This document shows positions 46,325 through 57,771 of a DNA stretch of 64,000 nt, in pieces. A program made the position numbers and the translations under genes. This DNA comes from Agrocybe praecox. Its lineage: Eukaryota > Basidiomycota > Agaricomycetes > Agaricales > Agrocybaceae. Under the pieces are notes generated by a model that was not told where the DNA came from, did not search any database, and was given only the letters and a program-made list of their open reading frames with translations. The stretch covers positions 310,001-374,000 of the forward strand of contig OZ024842.1 of NCBI GenBank assembly GCA_964017145.1, in the 5' to 3' direction. Position 1 is the stretch's first letter; each line of letters starts with the position of its first letter.

Positions 46325-49300
46325 TTATTGCCTCCCTTTTGCGCTCCACAATGGATTGTTCGATACGACGTTGCCGACTCCGCCTTCCACCAAATCATCA
46401 AGAACCAGCTCAAGATCCGGTGAGATAGTCCCATTACCCATGGACCAAACGGCAACAGCGACGGTACTAGCGTATCGAGCTGTTAAGAATCCCAGACGTA
46501 ATAGATATCATGCTACTTACTTCTGCCCGTGGTAATTCAAGATACCTTCATGCACCGGGAATTTCGCTTGCGGTCTAAAGTGATGCGGTTTAGTACTTGA
46601 GGTTTGCACGTACCGTCAAGCGAGAAAGTGTAGACTAACCCAAGATTTCCGACACGTTTACCCATCATCCATCCATTTACAAAAAGAAGGGCCCGATATG
46701 GTTGCCCCAGAGGCTCAGTAAAAGTAAAGGACATCATAGCATCAACTCCTTGAATATCCAAATCGAACGTTGTCACGAAGAATCCAACCCCAGCCTGGTC
46801 AGGTAAGCCAGAGGAAATGGCACGCGCAGGCCACTTTGCGGTTGAGAACGAAGGAAGATGCCATCCTTTGCGTTCTCCGAATAGACCTCCTTCGTTGAGT
46901 ACGCCTACGTGCAAGATGTGAGTCACTGATACATAGCGGGAAAAGTCTGAAACGTACCGCGAGCCCTGTCTGGGAAGCTAGAGTCGTAGCAGATAGGAAA
47001 TTCGACGTTCAGTACCAAGGCGACGTCAACCACGGATATGGAAAACAAAACTTACTTTTTATACCCACCGACCTTTCCTTGAACCTTCCACTCGCCGAAC
47101 TTCGTGCCGGTGTCTAGCTGGAATCCACGAATTCCGCGTGGGCTTTTCAGAACATCGTTGGCTGAATAGATGGTTGACATCTATTATTATGGGCTATTGA
47201 AAAATAAAGGAGCTTACGGTTATATCCATTTTCATCTAAACCCATGTTATCCTGGTAATAAAGTGAGACGATGAAAGGAGGTCTGGTAAGTGGAGCATGC
47301 ACGAACGTGAATGATCGTAATAACGTTGTCTTTTCCTGGGATCAGTGCTCCGTCCGGGAATACGAACGTCTCATTGAATTCAGCGGCATTCGAGCTGACG
47401 AAGTTTCATACTAGGTGAGCGACCGTTCATATTGAAGATATAGAGTAAGCGCCTTACACAGTATAACTATTCAAGAATAGGTCATTCAACCAAACGCTAG
47501 CGGCGAAGTCTAGAAGAGAAATAAGTTCATAAGTATTGGGGAACATCGAGCGAGGTTTAGAGTAACTTACTTTGACCACCGTTTACTGATAGGTTAACGC
47601 TCTTCTCCTGCCCACTCGCTAAGAAATGACCACGCCAAATAACGATCCCTTCGCAGCTACAGAGATATAAAATGTCCGCCGCCATGAATCAAGCAATCCC
47701 GAAGACAAACACTCACAATTCATAATCGCATCCATACAAAATACGCCCATCGTTGAAATAGGGTGAATAAGGGATATTAGTCGTTGTATGGTTCGCAATC
47801 GTCCACGAGCTGTCGTCAAATCCATGATGAACTTCCGGTAAACTATCCTGGTACTTCCATCCAGACAATTTGGGAACTTTCACCGTTGCCAGGGAAGAAG
47901 CGAGCTTTACGTTTCCAACAAATCCACCTCGGGAAGTGACAGCGGCCGATGCCTTGCTATCGATGGGTATGCTTCGCCCATTCCATGTGATGCTGCGTAC
48001 GATCTTCGGAGCAATGACTGTTAACTGAACCTCGCCTCTAACATCCCCCTTAAGAGCAAGCGTAGACCCTGATAGGATAGCGTCTCGCACGAGGTACGGG
48101 CCACCGACGAGGATCGTCTCGTTCGTGCCTATGCTCCAGAAATTACGGAATGGATCATTATCTTTTCCACTAGTAATTGTCGGTGCCCAGAATGTCGCAG
48201 TCGTGTCACTATCCGCAAAGAGAACGAGCTGCTTGTCGGAATCCCAGACCGTGACCAGCCCGTTGGTCCCTGCGCTGAAGCTGACAATTGACGTTTCATG
48301 GGGCATTTTATTGGATTGATCCCTGGACATCGTCACGAATTGCGATTGTTGGAGCTTACTTGGAGTTCCAAGCAAAGGGAGGGCAATTTCGTGAGCTTGG
48401 TCTCCGTTCCCATGAAGGAAAAGCACGTCCCGACTATCTATAACGCCAGCGAAGAATATCTGCGCCGTAGAGTACAACGCCTTGGAAGTAGCTCCGAATT
48501 TATAATCGGTCACTATTACTTTGGATTGACGGCCCCCAATGGTGATAGATTTAGCGACTTGTGGAATTTGAAGAGTACCTGCGGATGTTGCTGCATCCAG
48601 CTGGAAAGTTACGGTTGCACTATATGGTCCCTCTGAGTGACGCTCTAAGAAGTGATTTCGTATGATTGAAAGTACTTACGTTGAAGTTCCATTAGCCTGG
48701 CGAGCGACGATAAACCCTGCGTTAGTATCTGGGTTTCGAAGCTCGGTCAGATAAACGGCAGAATTCGAAGATAGAGAAAGTCCAGTATTCGTGTCCGCCA
48801 CCCATTCCGTCTTGTAAAACTCAGGAGAGCTACGCAAGAACAGTCCTTGTCGTTTCATCTCGTCGAACTTGGACGTAAGCTGGCGTGACTCAGCTATCTG
48901 TGTGGAATGGGAGCTGCATTAAAAATCCGCTTCATAGACCATATGGATTAGACCCACAGTTGCGCCATAGTCATACGAGGTATAGATACCAGGGTATGGA
49001 ATGGCTCCCCAGGAAGTTCCACTTTGAGAAAAAGAAAAACAGTGTTCAAAAGTGCATCGGCCCTCTGAGGTAAAGCACGTACCCATAAAACATATAAAAG
49101 TTAATCAACTTCGCATTGCTGGCCCATAAGTCAAGGTTGAATACCGAAAGAAAGTCTGGTCCTGTCAACGCCCTGCATCCTTCGTATCCTACGCATACAA
49201 TTGACCAGAATGAACCTACTGGCCTGGGGTATGCATCGGTGGATTATATACATACCTGGAGAAGTAAGGCCCCATGAATCGCCTGCGCCGCTCTGGAACT

Positions 49301-50661
49301 CTTTGTATGAGGTACATTAGGAGAATTGTTGTGGTTCTAGTCATGGATAACATACCAGGAATGAACTGAGGGTTCAGCGGATTTACTTGAGCATGGTAGG
49401 AGTAGTAATTAGTTGGGACCGGGTTCCATGTCTGATGGGTACAGTCGTAGCGCTGGGGGTATTCATCGAATCTATAAGATGGATCCCCACTTGAACGATA
49501 GGTTCCCGACTGTCGTAAAACCACCCACCCATAAAGATCAACTGCGCCCTAAAAAGCGTTCGCGTAAGTTCGATCACTTGGATACTTGAGAGGGTGTGTA
49601 GCTTACAGTTCCGTTGATGAAACTCGAGCCCATGCCGGGGTCGTTGTACGTTAGTGGAACGTCAATATCCGAGTTATGGTATACGTCTTCAAGCTCGACG
49701 AAATATGAAGCATGAAAATCTGGACTCTGAGAGTATTCATTGTCTGGAAGGAGTTTGTGAATATAATCGAACGGGCAAACCGAAACTTATTTTGCACGTA
49801 CCAACTTGGATAGCTAACGGGCGTCAGTTGTTAGGTGAATTTCTGGAGCTGCTACTGACTAACGCGAACGTCTCACCAATTACAGGACCTCCCCGAGATA
49901 TCTGGTTCGGCACAGTGACATCGATTATGCCCGATATATAGTCCTGCCATGCTGCTCTATAGTCGGTGTCGTTCGAACGAGGTTGTCCAGCAATTTCGGT
50001 AGTTATCCAGTGAGCTATACCACCGGCGGATGTCTCTGCATTGATGTACTTGGAATACGATTCGTGGTAAGAGTCCAGCATTTAAAAATAGGGAAAGATG
50101 AATCTCACAGGGCCTGGTCAACACGAAACAATCAATGTAAAATCGCAGAGATACGAACTTGATTAAACATACCTGGACGAAGAATGATCCAAATACCAGA
50201 TTCTATTGCAGCGTCAAATAATGGCTGAAGAGCACGGTATCCGCCGAAATCAACGATACCGCGAGAAGGGTTGATCTGAGCCATGTGTGTATATACGCTT
50301 ATACAATTGAACCCGGCGGCCTTGACTTTCTGGAGGATGTCCGGCCATAGCGACGGTACTGGAAGACGGTAAGTATGGAATTCTCCCGAGCTAAAATGGT
50401 ATATGTTCAGTTAAACAATAACGGAATCGGAAACATTCTGACTCACTAGATGAAAACCCGTTGTCCTCGAACGATCAGGCTGTACTTGTCCCATTGAACG
50501 TCCTGGGTCACCTTTCTGCGACTTATGTTGACAGGAACGATATTCGATCGTAGAGAATGCGTATATCCAAGTGATTTTAAAGCAGAGCCGTGCTCGGGGC
50601 AGAGAAAGGCGAGTAGGACTAACAAACAGCCTGTTACCCAGGCCTTCGAGTTGAGAACCAT
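46325..50661 (-). CDS. lacA: Secreted beta-galactosidase, GH35 (LacA type)
   Basis: Hydrolyses terminal beta-D-galactosides, probably outside the cell. 22 exons give 3078 bases (1025 residues), normal for fungal GH35. Exons: 50447-50661, 50173-50390, 50109-50113, 49877-50048, 49802-49813, 49607-49743, 49529-49548, 49356-49471, 49256-49300, 49083-49188, 48958-49021, 48680-48897, 47717-48619, 47571-47656, 47458-47509, 47307-47394, 47218-47251, 47056-47161, 46958-46977, 46640-46904, 46521-46574 and 46325-46466. The signal peptide is residues 1 to about 27. Family motifs are SGEFHTYRLPVPSLW and RPGPYINAE. The predicted acid/base is E210 in DNEYS and the nucleophile E299 in PEFQSG. GGTSWGAIPYPGIYTSYDYG lies near the end of the barrel; the beta-rich C-terminal domains include SPRGIRGFQL and VLNEGGLFGERKGWHLP. 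The start at 50661 is chosen for the signal peptide, although the frame is open upstream. Exons 3 (5 bases) and 5 (12 bases) are unusually small. Confidence 0.95.
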
Positions 50662-52587
50662 GTTTGTCACAGGGGAGAAATTTGATGATTTGCGCCATTG
50701 GAGCTTTATATGCTTGGCTTGAAGAAGTTTTGGATTGTTGAAAAGCAGTCTGCTCGACAATAGTCGAGGGGAGTGCTTCTGAACAAGGAGCGGCCCGTAT
50801 TGTGAAGCGAGAAACGACATCGCAAGATATTTCTCGGACCGGACGTCATCGTAAAGTCTACATAGTTCCGAATGCAAATTGTCAGCAAAAAAGAAATATA
50901 TCCTTAGTCCATTATAGGTCATAAGGAAGGTCATAGCAGACTTCAAATTCGTCAAGATCTAATGCGAGTGGTGTCAACGGTTGCAGACCTGGAAATCAGC
51001 CCTCTCGAAGGTTCTCCGAGAAGTCCCCAGGGTATTGTTACAGTTGATCAGAAGGTCAAAAGCACGAAGGTACACTGGGCAGTGGTGGCAAGGTGGCAAA
51101 TATTTGCGCTACGAAGGCGAACTGCTGGATAAAATCATGTGAGACACTCAGAAAATTGACATAGGGACTTTTCATAATGCACTTGCTTGAATTCTACAGC
51201 ACATGTTCATGTATCCAAGAGTGCATAGACCTTTCGAGGTCGAGCACGCTTTACGGCGGAAGTGTAAAGGGATATTACTTGAGGGCTAATAAGTAACGAA
51301 GTCGTTTCAGTGATATTTAAGCAGACCAAAATTGGAAGTTAGAACGTTTATTGGAAGTTTGTCTCATAGATAGTTTGAAGGATCAGAGAAGTCTAAGGAG
51401 TGGTGTGGTGAAGTCGGGAGCAATGGCCGTTATGAATTTGAAGGTCAAGGGATTTTTCGGAACTCGGGCGGCCAGTGAGAAACAAGGACAAACATCTCCT
51501 GCGGGCCGCAATTTGACTCCGGCTAGATTGCATTTCAAATTACGCATGCAAGCTGTCCAGTCAACTTTTCTATATTAACGCTCCTTAAAAATTTGAGCTC
51601 CAATTTTCGCTAAAACTGATTCAAAATTGACGTGACAAACTCCTCCCTCATCGAATGTGACAAGCCAGGCAATATCCATCAGTATAGGTCGGCTTTTTAA
51701 TTTGAGCGGTCCAGAGTCCCAAGAACAATCATGTTGAATGGATTTTGCCACCATATTACTGGGTGTCTGAAAGGATAAATCGTAGAGAAAAGATGGAAGA
51801 AGAGGGGGAAATAAGAGAGTTGAATAAAATACAGAGGATGCCTTGAAGAACCCGCAAAAGATATTAGCAGTCGAGCGAGCGACCTCAAAGTCGAAAAAGT
51901 GTAGTCGAAGAGCATGAGGGAGGGTGTATGAGGCAAGAGGAAGGTTCACAGTTAAAAAAGAGCGAAGTGTTAATTGACCGACAAGCGCATTGGAGTAAAA
52001 ATAATAGAGTGCTTAAGACAAGCACAGTGGAAGCGGCAGAACTGCACAACATGGTGGAAGAGGAAGAAGCGATAATGGGATTCTAGTAAGACTCGGCCGA
52101 AACAGGCAAGTGATTACAAGCGCGAAACAATCTAATCTAATCTACATAGCGCATAGTACACAAAGGTTACAACATACCGTCCAGGCACACGAAGTCTGAG
52201 TTTGAATCTTATGTTAGTGGCTGTAATATCAATTGTGCGTGTGCCAAAGCTTTGACGCTTCCGCATTGTTAGAACAGGCCTCGCGGGTATCGCCCTTCCA
52301 CTGGAACTTACTTCACCCATTACCGACCAGGCTGATCTTTAACACAATCCTATGGCTTCGAGTGTTGTAACAACATCTCCCGAGGTTTTACTGGCTAACG
52401 CTGATATAAACATTGAATTGGATCCGAGTCACGGTCCACGACACCGACTGCTAGGCCTAAAATCAACAAGAATACCCGACTTGAGAATGCTCAAAGTTCC
52501 AAGAAAAATATAAACACCAAAGAAAGACAAAAACGCCCAACGCATGCCTATGGTTTCATTTTAGATCATTACGCCATCATCAATCAA
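50662..52587. other. Intergenic
   Basis: The frame continues open upstream of the beta-galactosidase start to 50955, but the signal peptide argues against using it. The minus frame at 52132-52320 (MRKRQSFGTRTIDITATNI area) has splice-like GT sites at both ends but no neighbours I can join. No gene called. Confidence 0.4.
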
Positions 52588-53009
52588 ATGGCGGAAGACA
52601 ACACTGCTGTCATATTTTTCGGTATATTGGACAACGATCTGACCTTCAAAAAGTATCTTGAAAGCGCGGAGAAGGCCACTGGCGTCCGGGCTGATGGGCT
52701 ACTCTATGTCTGGGATCCGGCTGAGAAGGATTTGCCCGAATTATCTGTACCCTTCCTGGCAATTGCCACTAACGTGACTGAAAAAGCCAAGGCACCTCCG
52801 AAGGGGTTGAAGAGGAAAATGAAGGAATTCTTAAAGACGACGGACGCTCCGAGATGGTATAAGATAGATTGGAGCCGTACAGAGATATCACGGTCGGTGC
52901 TTGGGGTGAGTCGGTGGTTTCTCATTTCTGTGTTTTCCAACTAACCCATATATGTTAACAGACGCCCAGAGTTCCACCTGAGGAGTCAATGTTGAATCCT
53001 ATTAACTAG
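52588..53009 (+). CDS. Small protein of unknown function, 121 residues
   Basis: Two exons, 52588-52905 and 52962-53009, joined in phase 0 through GTGAGT and TTAACAG. The protein is soluble: MAEDNTAVIFFGILDNDLTF at the start, FLAIATNVTEKAKAPPKGLK in the middle, then a basic, tryptophan-containing stretch (DAPRWYKIDWSRTEIS), ending MLNPIN. No signal peptide or membrane segment. I do not recognise it. It lies alone on the plus strand between the beta-galactosidase and oxidase 1 genes. Confidence 0.6.
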
Positions 53010-53420
53010 CGTAAACTGATGTTGAAATAATTGCAGAAATAATTGTGCTCCTGTCCCGGTAATAACATGCAAGTACCACCAAAAGCCTTTAAGTACATTC
53101 ACTATCAAGCTCTTTGCAATGAGATTAATGTGTCTGCAGTCATGCTGAAGCATTTCATTTCTCTTTTTATTTTTTTATTTTTTTATTTAATATTAGGAGG
53201 CATATATGTATGTACCCATAATATCAATTCTTGCGAAGCTTCCATATATTCTCGAATGAGCAAAAAGACAACGAATCTGCGAGCAATTGACACAAAATTA
53301 CCTAGTCGAGGGAGTAAAATGGCGAGGTGTAACGGCAAGAGCGATGAAGGAGTCAGAAGGTCAGATTTACCATTACTTGACAGCTGGTTCTGAGTCTATT
53401 TACGTATAGACAATATTCTC
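53010..53420. other. Intergenic, T-rich
   Basis: Contains a TTTTTATTTTTTTATTTTT tract near 53163. The frame at 53043-53393 has no support. Confidence 0.4.
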
Positions 53421-55503
53421 TTATATCTGAATCGACGTGGGGAATGTAAATAAACCTCGAGGATCGAACACGTCCTTCAGCTGACGAAGACGGGAGTAAT
53501 TGTTAGAATAGTAGAGTTTTTGCCCTGAACGTCGAAGTAAACCACATAAGTATAGATTCAAAAAGAACAAGAGCACATGTCAGGAACGTACAATTTACTA
53601 ATCGATCGTCGATGTAATTCGTGTACGCCCTGTAAACATAGAATAACACTTTATTTGACATACGCATCCAAGAGATAATAGTTCTTACCCAAAGTCCCAA
53701 TTCGCTGGGCTGTTGTTGACGATGGAGTTGACGACATCTAATATAGCATTGGAACCTTGTTAGATTTTTTGTAATGTTTTGGAAGGAGAGTCCTACCATC
53801 AAGGAAGGTAAATCCACCAGCAGGATATGGAGGTATGTTGCCTCTAGATGAAGCGTAAAATTGGATCGTAAATAGGGAAGAACGACGAGCGAAAGCTGTA
53901 GCCGTCGATTTAACAACATTAATGGCCGAGTTATGGCCACCAAATAACTCTGCTTGAATGAACCATCCCTGTCGAGAACATATACTTCAGTAACTGTAAT
54001 TGGATTAAGAAATGATCTATGAATGTTAACTTACCACAGGAGCATTAAATCCTTCATTGGCTAGTAAATTCATAAAAGCCGACAACGCCTTGTCCGACAT
54101 GGGAGATGCTTCTGGAGTCATCAAGGATTTCGCATAGAATGTATCCGTGCCATCCGGAGCACTGGTCGTATCCAAAGAGCCACCAGCGAGGTTAATCGCA
54201 CTGTGCAAGTAGTCTCCTGTATCGAAGCTAGAGGCTCTCGGAGGAGGCATCTTATCGAAGAATGGCTTCAAAGTAGCATTGAGCTGATCCAGCGGCAGAT
54301 ACCATCCTCCAGCAAGGCCCATCGTAACATTTCCTTGAACATTTCCAGGAGTCAATACGATTTCAGCTCCGAATTCTGGAGGGAGGTTGGCCGTGAGGAC
54401 AAATGACTGGTATGTTCCGAGGGCAACGGCAGCCTCCGCGGCCGTAAATTGCCAGTTATAAGAGAAAATCGTCGCAGTTGGGGGTGCCGCAAATGTTTTA
54501 ACGGTGATTGCTGTGGCGATTCCGAACGAGGATCCAGACCCGCGCATCGCCTGTTATAAATATATGTCAGTATTCATTGTCATGTGGATGGTGTATGGGA
54601 GTAAAGAGGCAATGATGACGATAATAGTTGAACGTGGGCGTGTAAAGGGGCCGACGTACGAAAAATAGGTCAGGATTCAATCTCTCTGACGCGGTGGTAA
54701 TTGTACCGTTGGCCATGACGAGGTCGATTGAGAGGATCGCGTCAATAGTCAAGCCCCAAAGACGAGAGGTGAATCCAAAGCCGCCGTATACTAGGAACAT
54801 AAACGAAGTCAGTAATACTGCATCAACTCTGGTAAACCTTCTTCCGGGAGCGAAGAGCAGCACCGAAGTGCGGCTGTCATCGAACGTACCTGCATGACCT
54901 CCAATGCCAACGTATGCGCATGTCCCGTGGGGTAAGCCTCTCCCATGAGCTGCCAGTGCTGTCACAATGTCTCCCAACCGATTGCCCATTTCAATAACGG
55001 CGGTCCCTGCTTGGTCGTCCACCGTGATTTTCTGGAAGTTCCGTAAGTCAACGATGATGGAACCGTTCTTCCCTCCAAGCCCATTGGCGATGTAGCTATG
55101 CTTGAAGGAAACTTTAGGTTTCGCGTAGGGAAAGAAATCTGAAAAAATTGACGTACCCCTCCGCTGCGCGCTGCAACATTGTGGTTCACTTTCTCCGCTA
55201 GTTTGACTATTTCAGATATTTCTTGGACTGTTGTTGGAAACGCAACAGCTGCCGGTTCAAAGTCAAATCGTAGGTTGACTGTTATGAGAGAGGAACAAAG
55301 TCAAGATCAATACGCATATGTCTGCCTGACAAAGAATAGTACTTACACGGTCGACTTGCATTGGCGAAGCTCGGTTGGCCAGGGAGGACAATCGAAATGT
55401 CAGCTCCTGGATCTTGTTTCCCTAGAAGTTTAGAAAGGTCTTGACCCAACACTGAACTGATCAGCGCGAAGGCGACATAGGACCGAACGAGTAAGCTGTG
55501 CAT
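53421..55503 (-). CDS. Secreted FAD-linked oligosaccharide oxidase (AA7, BBE-like), gene 1
   Basis: Nine exons: 55347-55503, 55157-55278, 54890-55100, 54660-54790, 54035-54550, 53797-53968, 53689-53737, 53592-53629 and 53421-53524; 1500 bases, 499 residues. The signal peptide is residues 1 to about 20 (MHSLLVRSYVAFALISSVLG). The N-terminal FAD_binding_4 (PCMH) domain has RSGGHSY with H94 and PHGTCAYVG with C154, the two residues expected to bind FAD covalently in gluco-oligosaccharide oxidases. GGFGFTSRLWGLTIDAILSI follows. The substrate domain contains GGWYLPLDQLN and FYAKSL; the C-terminal BBE segment reads YTNYIDDRLVNWQKLYYSNN and RLRQLKDVFDPRGLF. Likely role: oxidation of the reducing-end C1 of oligosaccharides to lactones with H2O2 release; the exact sugar is unknown. 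Paralogous to 61876-63864. Confidence 0.92.
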
Positions 55504-56402
55504 CGCAGCTATTGTGACGAAATGGTCGAAAGGTGGGACACCCGAGCAAGGCAATCCTCTTTCCAAGGCTCTCGACTTCGATGCGGCCCACCTAAATACA
55601 CGTTAAAGGTCAAAAATATCCCATGGCTGAAAATACATCAGAATTTATGGGGATTAGAAGCATGGCTTACCGTGTGTACGCCGATTGATTCTTATTCTCG
55701 CTAAGTAGGATTGAATTACTGTCGAACTCGTTCACCCAGCGCAAAAGGTGATACTTCTCGGGCTGCGACCTGGGTAGAGGATAGGAGCCAACGACGAAGA
55801 CAAGAAGGGGGGGTTATCAACCCGCAACAGAATCATTGTGATGAATGATGTGACATAGACCGAACACGCTAGTAAAGGAAAGGAAATGTCAGAGAATTGA
55901 TCATAGGATTTGCTTGCACTGACTCACTCATACTTTGTGTGTGCTGAGCCGTTTGATGAAGGGCAGACTGCTTTACTGGCTTAGATAGCAAGTGTCCAAC
56001 ATTGTTCCCAAAGTAAAAACAAGCCGAAGAAGAAAGACGTTGGGAAGGCTCGTGACTATTCCCACGATTCCGAAACGGCAATCAATTGATCATTCAACAA
56101 TCTTTCACCTTGAAGGACACCGACGACGAAGGCTCCTTGTTAGTATTGAAATTGAAAACCGACCATCTCAGAAATTGGAGTACTTAGCTTGAATACTGTG
56201 GGAGCTGCACTAGAGGGAATTAGGTGCGTTCATGAACTCTCTCGCGTAAGCTTCAAGTTGCGTAAACCCAGGCTCAGTCAGTCCAGCACTTGACCATATC
56301 TCTTCATCATCTTACTTGCGGTGTATCGTAGTCGTTATTTGATTGAATTTGAATCGCTTCTGGGACAATGTTCTTTAGTTCTCGTTCTGGTTTGTTTTCG
56401 GC
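55504..56402. other. Intergenic between divergent genes
   Basis: Shared upstream region of oxidase 1 (minus) and the 143-residue gene (plus). No further gene seen. Confidence 0.45.
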
Positions 56403-56980
56403 ATGGCTGAGAACCTTCAAGCTCAACGCCTGTATGTGTATTTTTGGTGTGATAACATATCGTTATGAAAACAGCTGTAATTTATCCACATCTGATTCAA
56501 TTTCTTGTCTCACCTGTATGGCGCCAATATTTCTAACCCCTCAAAGCTTTCCTTTTTTCCTTCTGATGAATTGATAGATATCAATTCCTTCCTCGAGCTT
56601 CTCCGAGTGATATCACAGCCAGTGCTAACCTAAATGGGCATGGTCGGGTCGATAAAGAAATCGTACGCAGTACACTTTTCAAGAAGAAAATTGATAAACT
56701 TTCAGACCGCCATTGGCACGCTGTGATGAATACAACCAAGTCTTTCATGACCAAGGCGAAGAAAGGCCTTCCTGAACGCGCAAAAGACAACGAGAAGGAT
56801 GATTGCTCGAATGACGACGCATATAACGAGGCATTATTCGACCCAATGTTCGATGAAGGACCAGTTCCGAGTATCGAGGCGCTGTCGGGGACCAGTGCTG
56901 GAAGTGACGATGTGGGTCTGACTAGAAGGATGGAGGGGGGAACATTGACAGAGCCTGACATTGATAGAATGAATAGCTAG
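56403..56980 (+). CDS. Charged small protein of unknown function, 143 residues
   Basis: Two exons, 56403-56431 and 56578-56980, joined through GTATGT and TTGATAG in matching phase. The start is MAENLQAQRL. The second exon is open from the acceptor to the stop with RASPSDITASANLNGHGRV, LFKKKIDKLSDRHWHAVMN and an acidic C-terminal third (DDCSNDDAYNEALFDPMFDE). It looks largely disordered, with a basic middle and acidic end. No recognised domain. The first exon is short, so the start is less certain than the second exon. Confidence 0.5.
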
Positions 56981-57771
56981 ATTGGTAGTACCTACTCGAT
57001 TTACGTCGGATGCCCAATATGAATGATTTTAGCAATTTTGTGTCATTTTTTCGGTCTCGCTGGCAGTCTAAACACATATTTATATTAGAGTTTGAATGGT
57101 ATTTACACGTCTTTGGAAAGAAAGTGGGCCTGGTCAAAATAAGTCACTGCACCTGTGTCTAAGAACACCGGTATTTCCTAAGTCAATGCAGGAGAACTTA
57201 TACATTTAACCTGGTATTATATGAGAATTACCCAGTATGACACGATAACTCTGTCATAAATCAGATAAAAAGTTCTCGAAATAATTCCTTTTCGACTGAA
57301 ATAAGACATGCCATATGAATTGTCAAATACCTCACGTCTTTTGGCCTTAGTGGTATTTTTCGGTCTATACGTCTTACGGAATACCAAAAAAGACATGATT
57401 TAATACTGCGCAGTTTTCCTGATGACTCCCTCTATTATATATGATACAGTACTAGGTGTAACAAGACTGAGTAGAATATAATTCCAAACGCTACTTTTCA
57501 ACGGGAAGTCATCTAATGAACAATTGGATATAATGTCTGAGAAAGGCAAATTTCGAAGTGTGTATCATATTTTCGTCCGACAGTCAAAAGGCTGTGTGTC
57601 AAAAGGCTGTGTATTATTATGAGCGGCTAAAAATATCTCGATAAGTGGAACGCATGCGGCCCGGGATCGGCCCACGTGGCACGGAACAGACTTAGAGCTT
57701 TACTCGAATCGCTTATTTTTTTGTTTTGTCTAATAAGTACCCGATTATAACTAGAACCCATCGCCTCCTTT
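56981..57771. other. Intergenic, AT-rich
   Basis: No exon chain seen. AAAAGGCTGTGT is repeated in tandem near 57586-57610. Confidence 0.45.

Noticed and set aside
48600..48680. Apparent one-base frameshift in the beta-galactosidase gene
   Set aside because: Using the CTCAG acceptor gives a frame break, but the ATATAG acceptor just downstream restores the frame and gives the expected ATVTFQLD strand, so the gene is intact.
50662..50955. N-terminal extension of the beta-galactosidase frame
   Set aside because: The signal peptide at the 50661 start would be buried, which does not fit a secreted enzyme.
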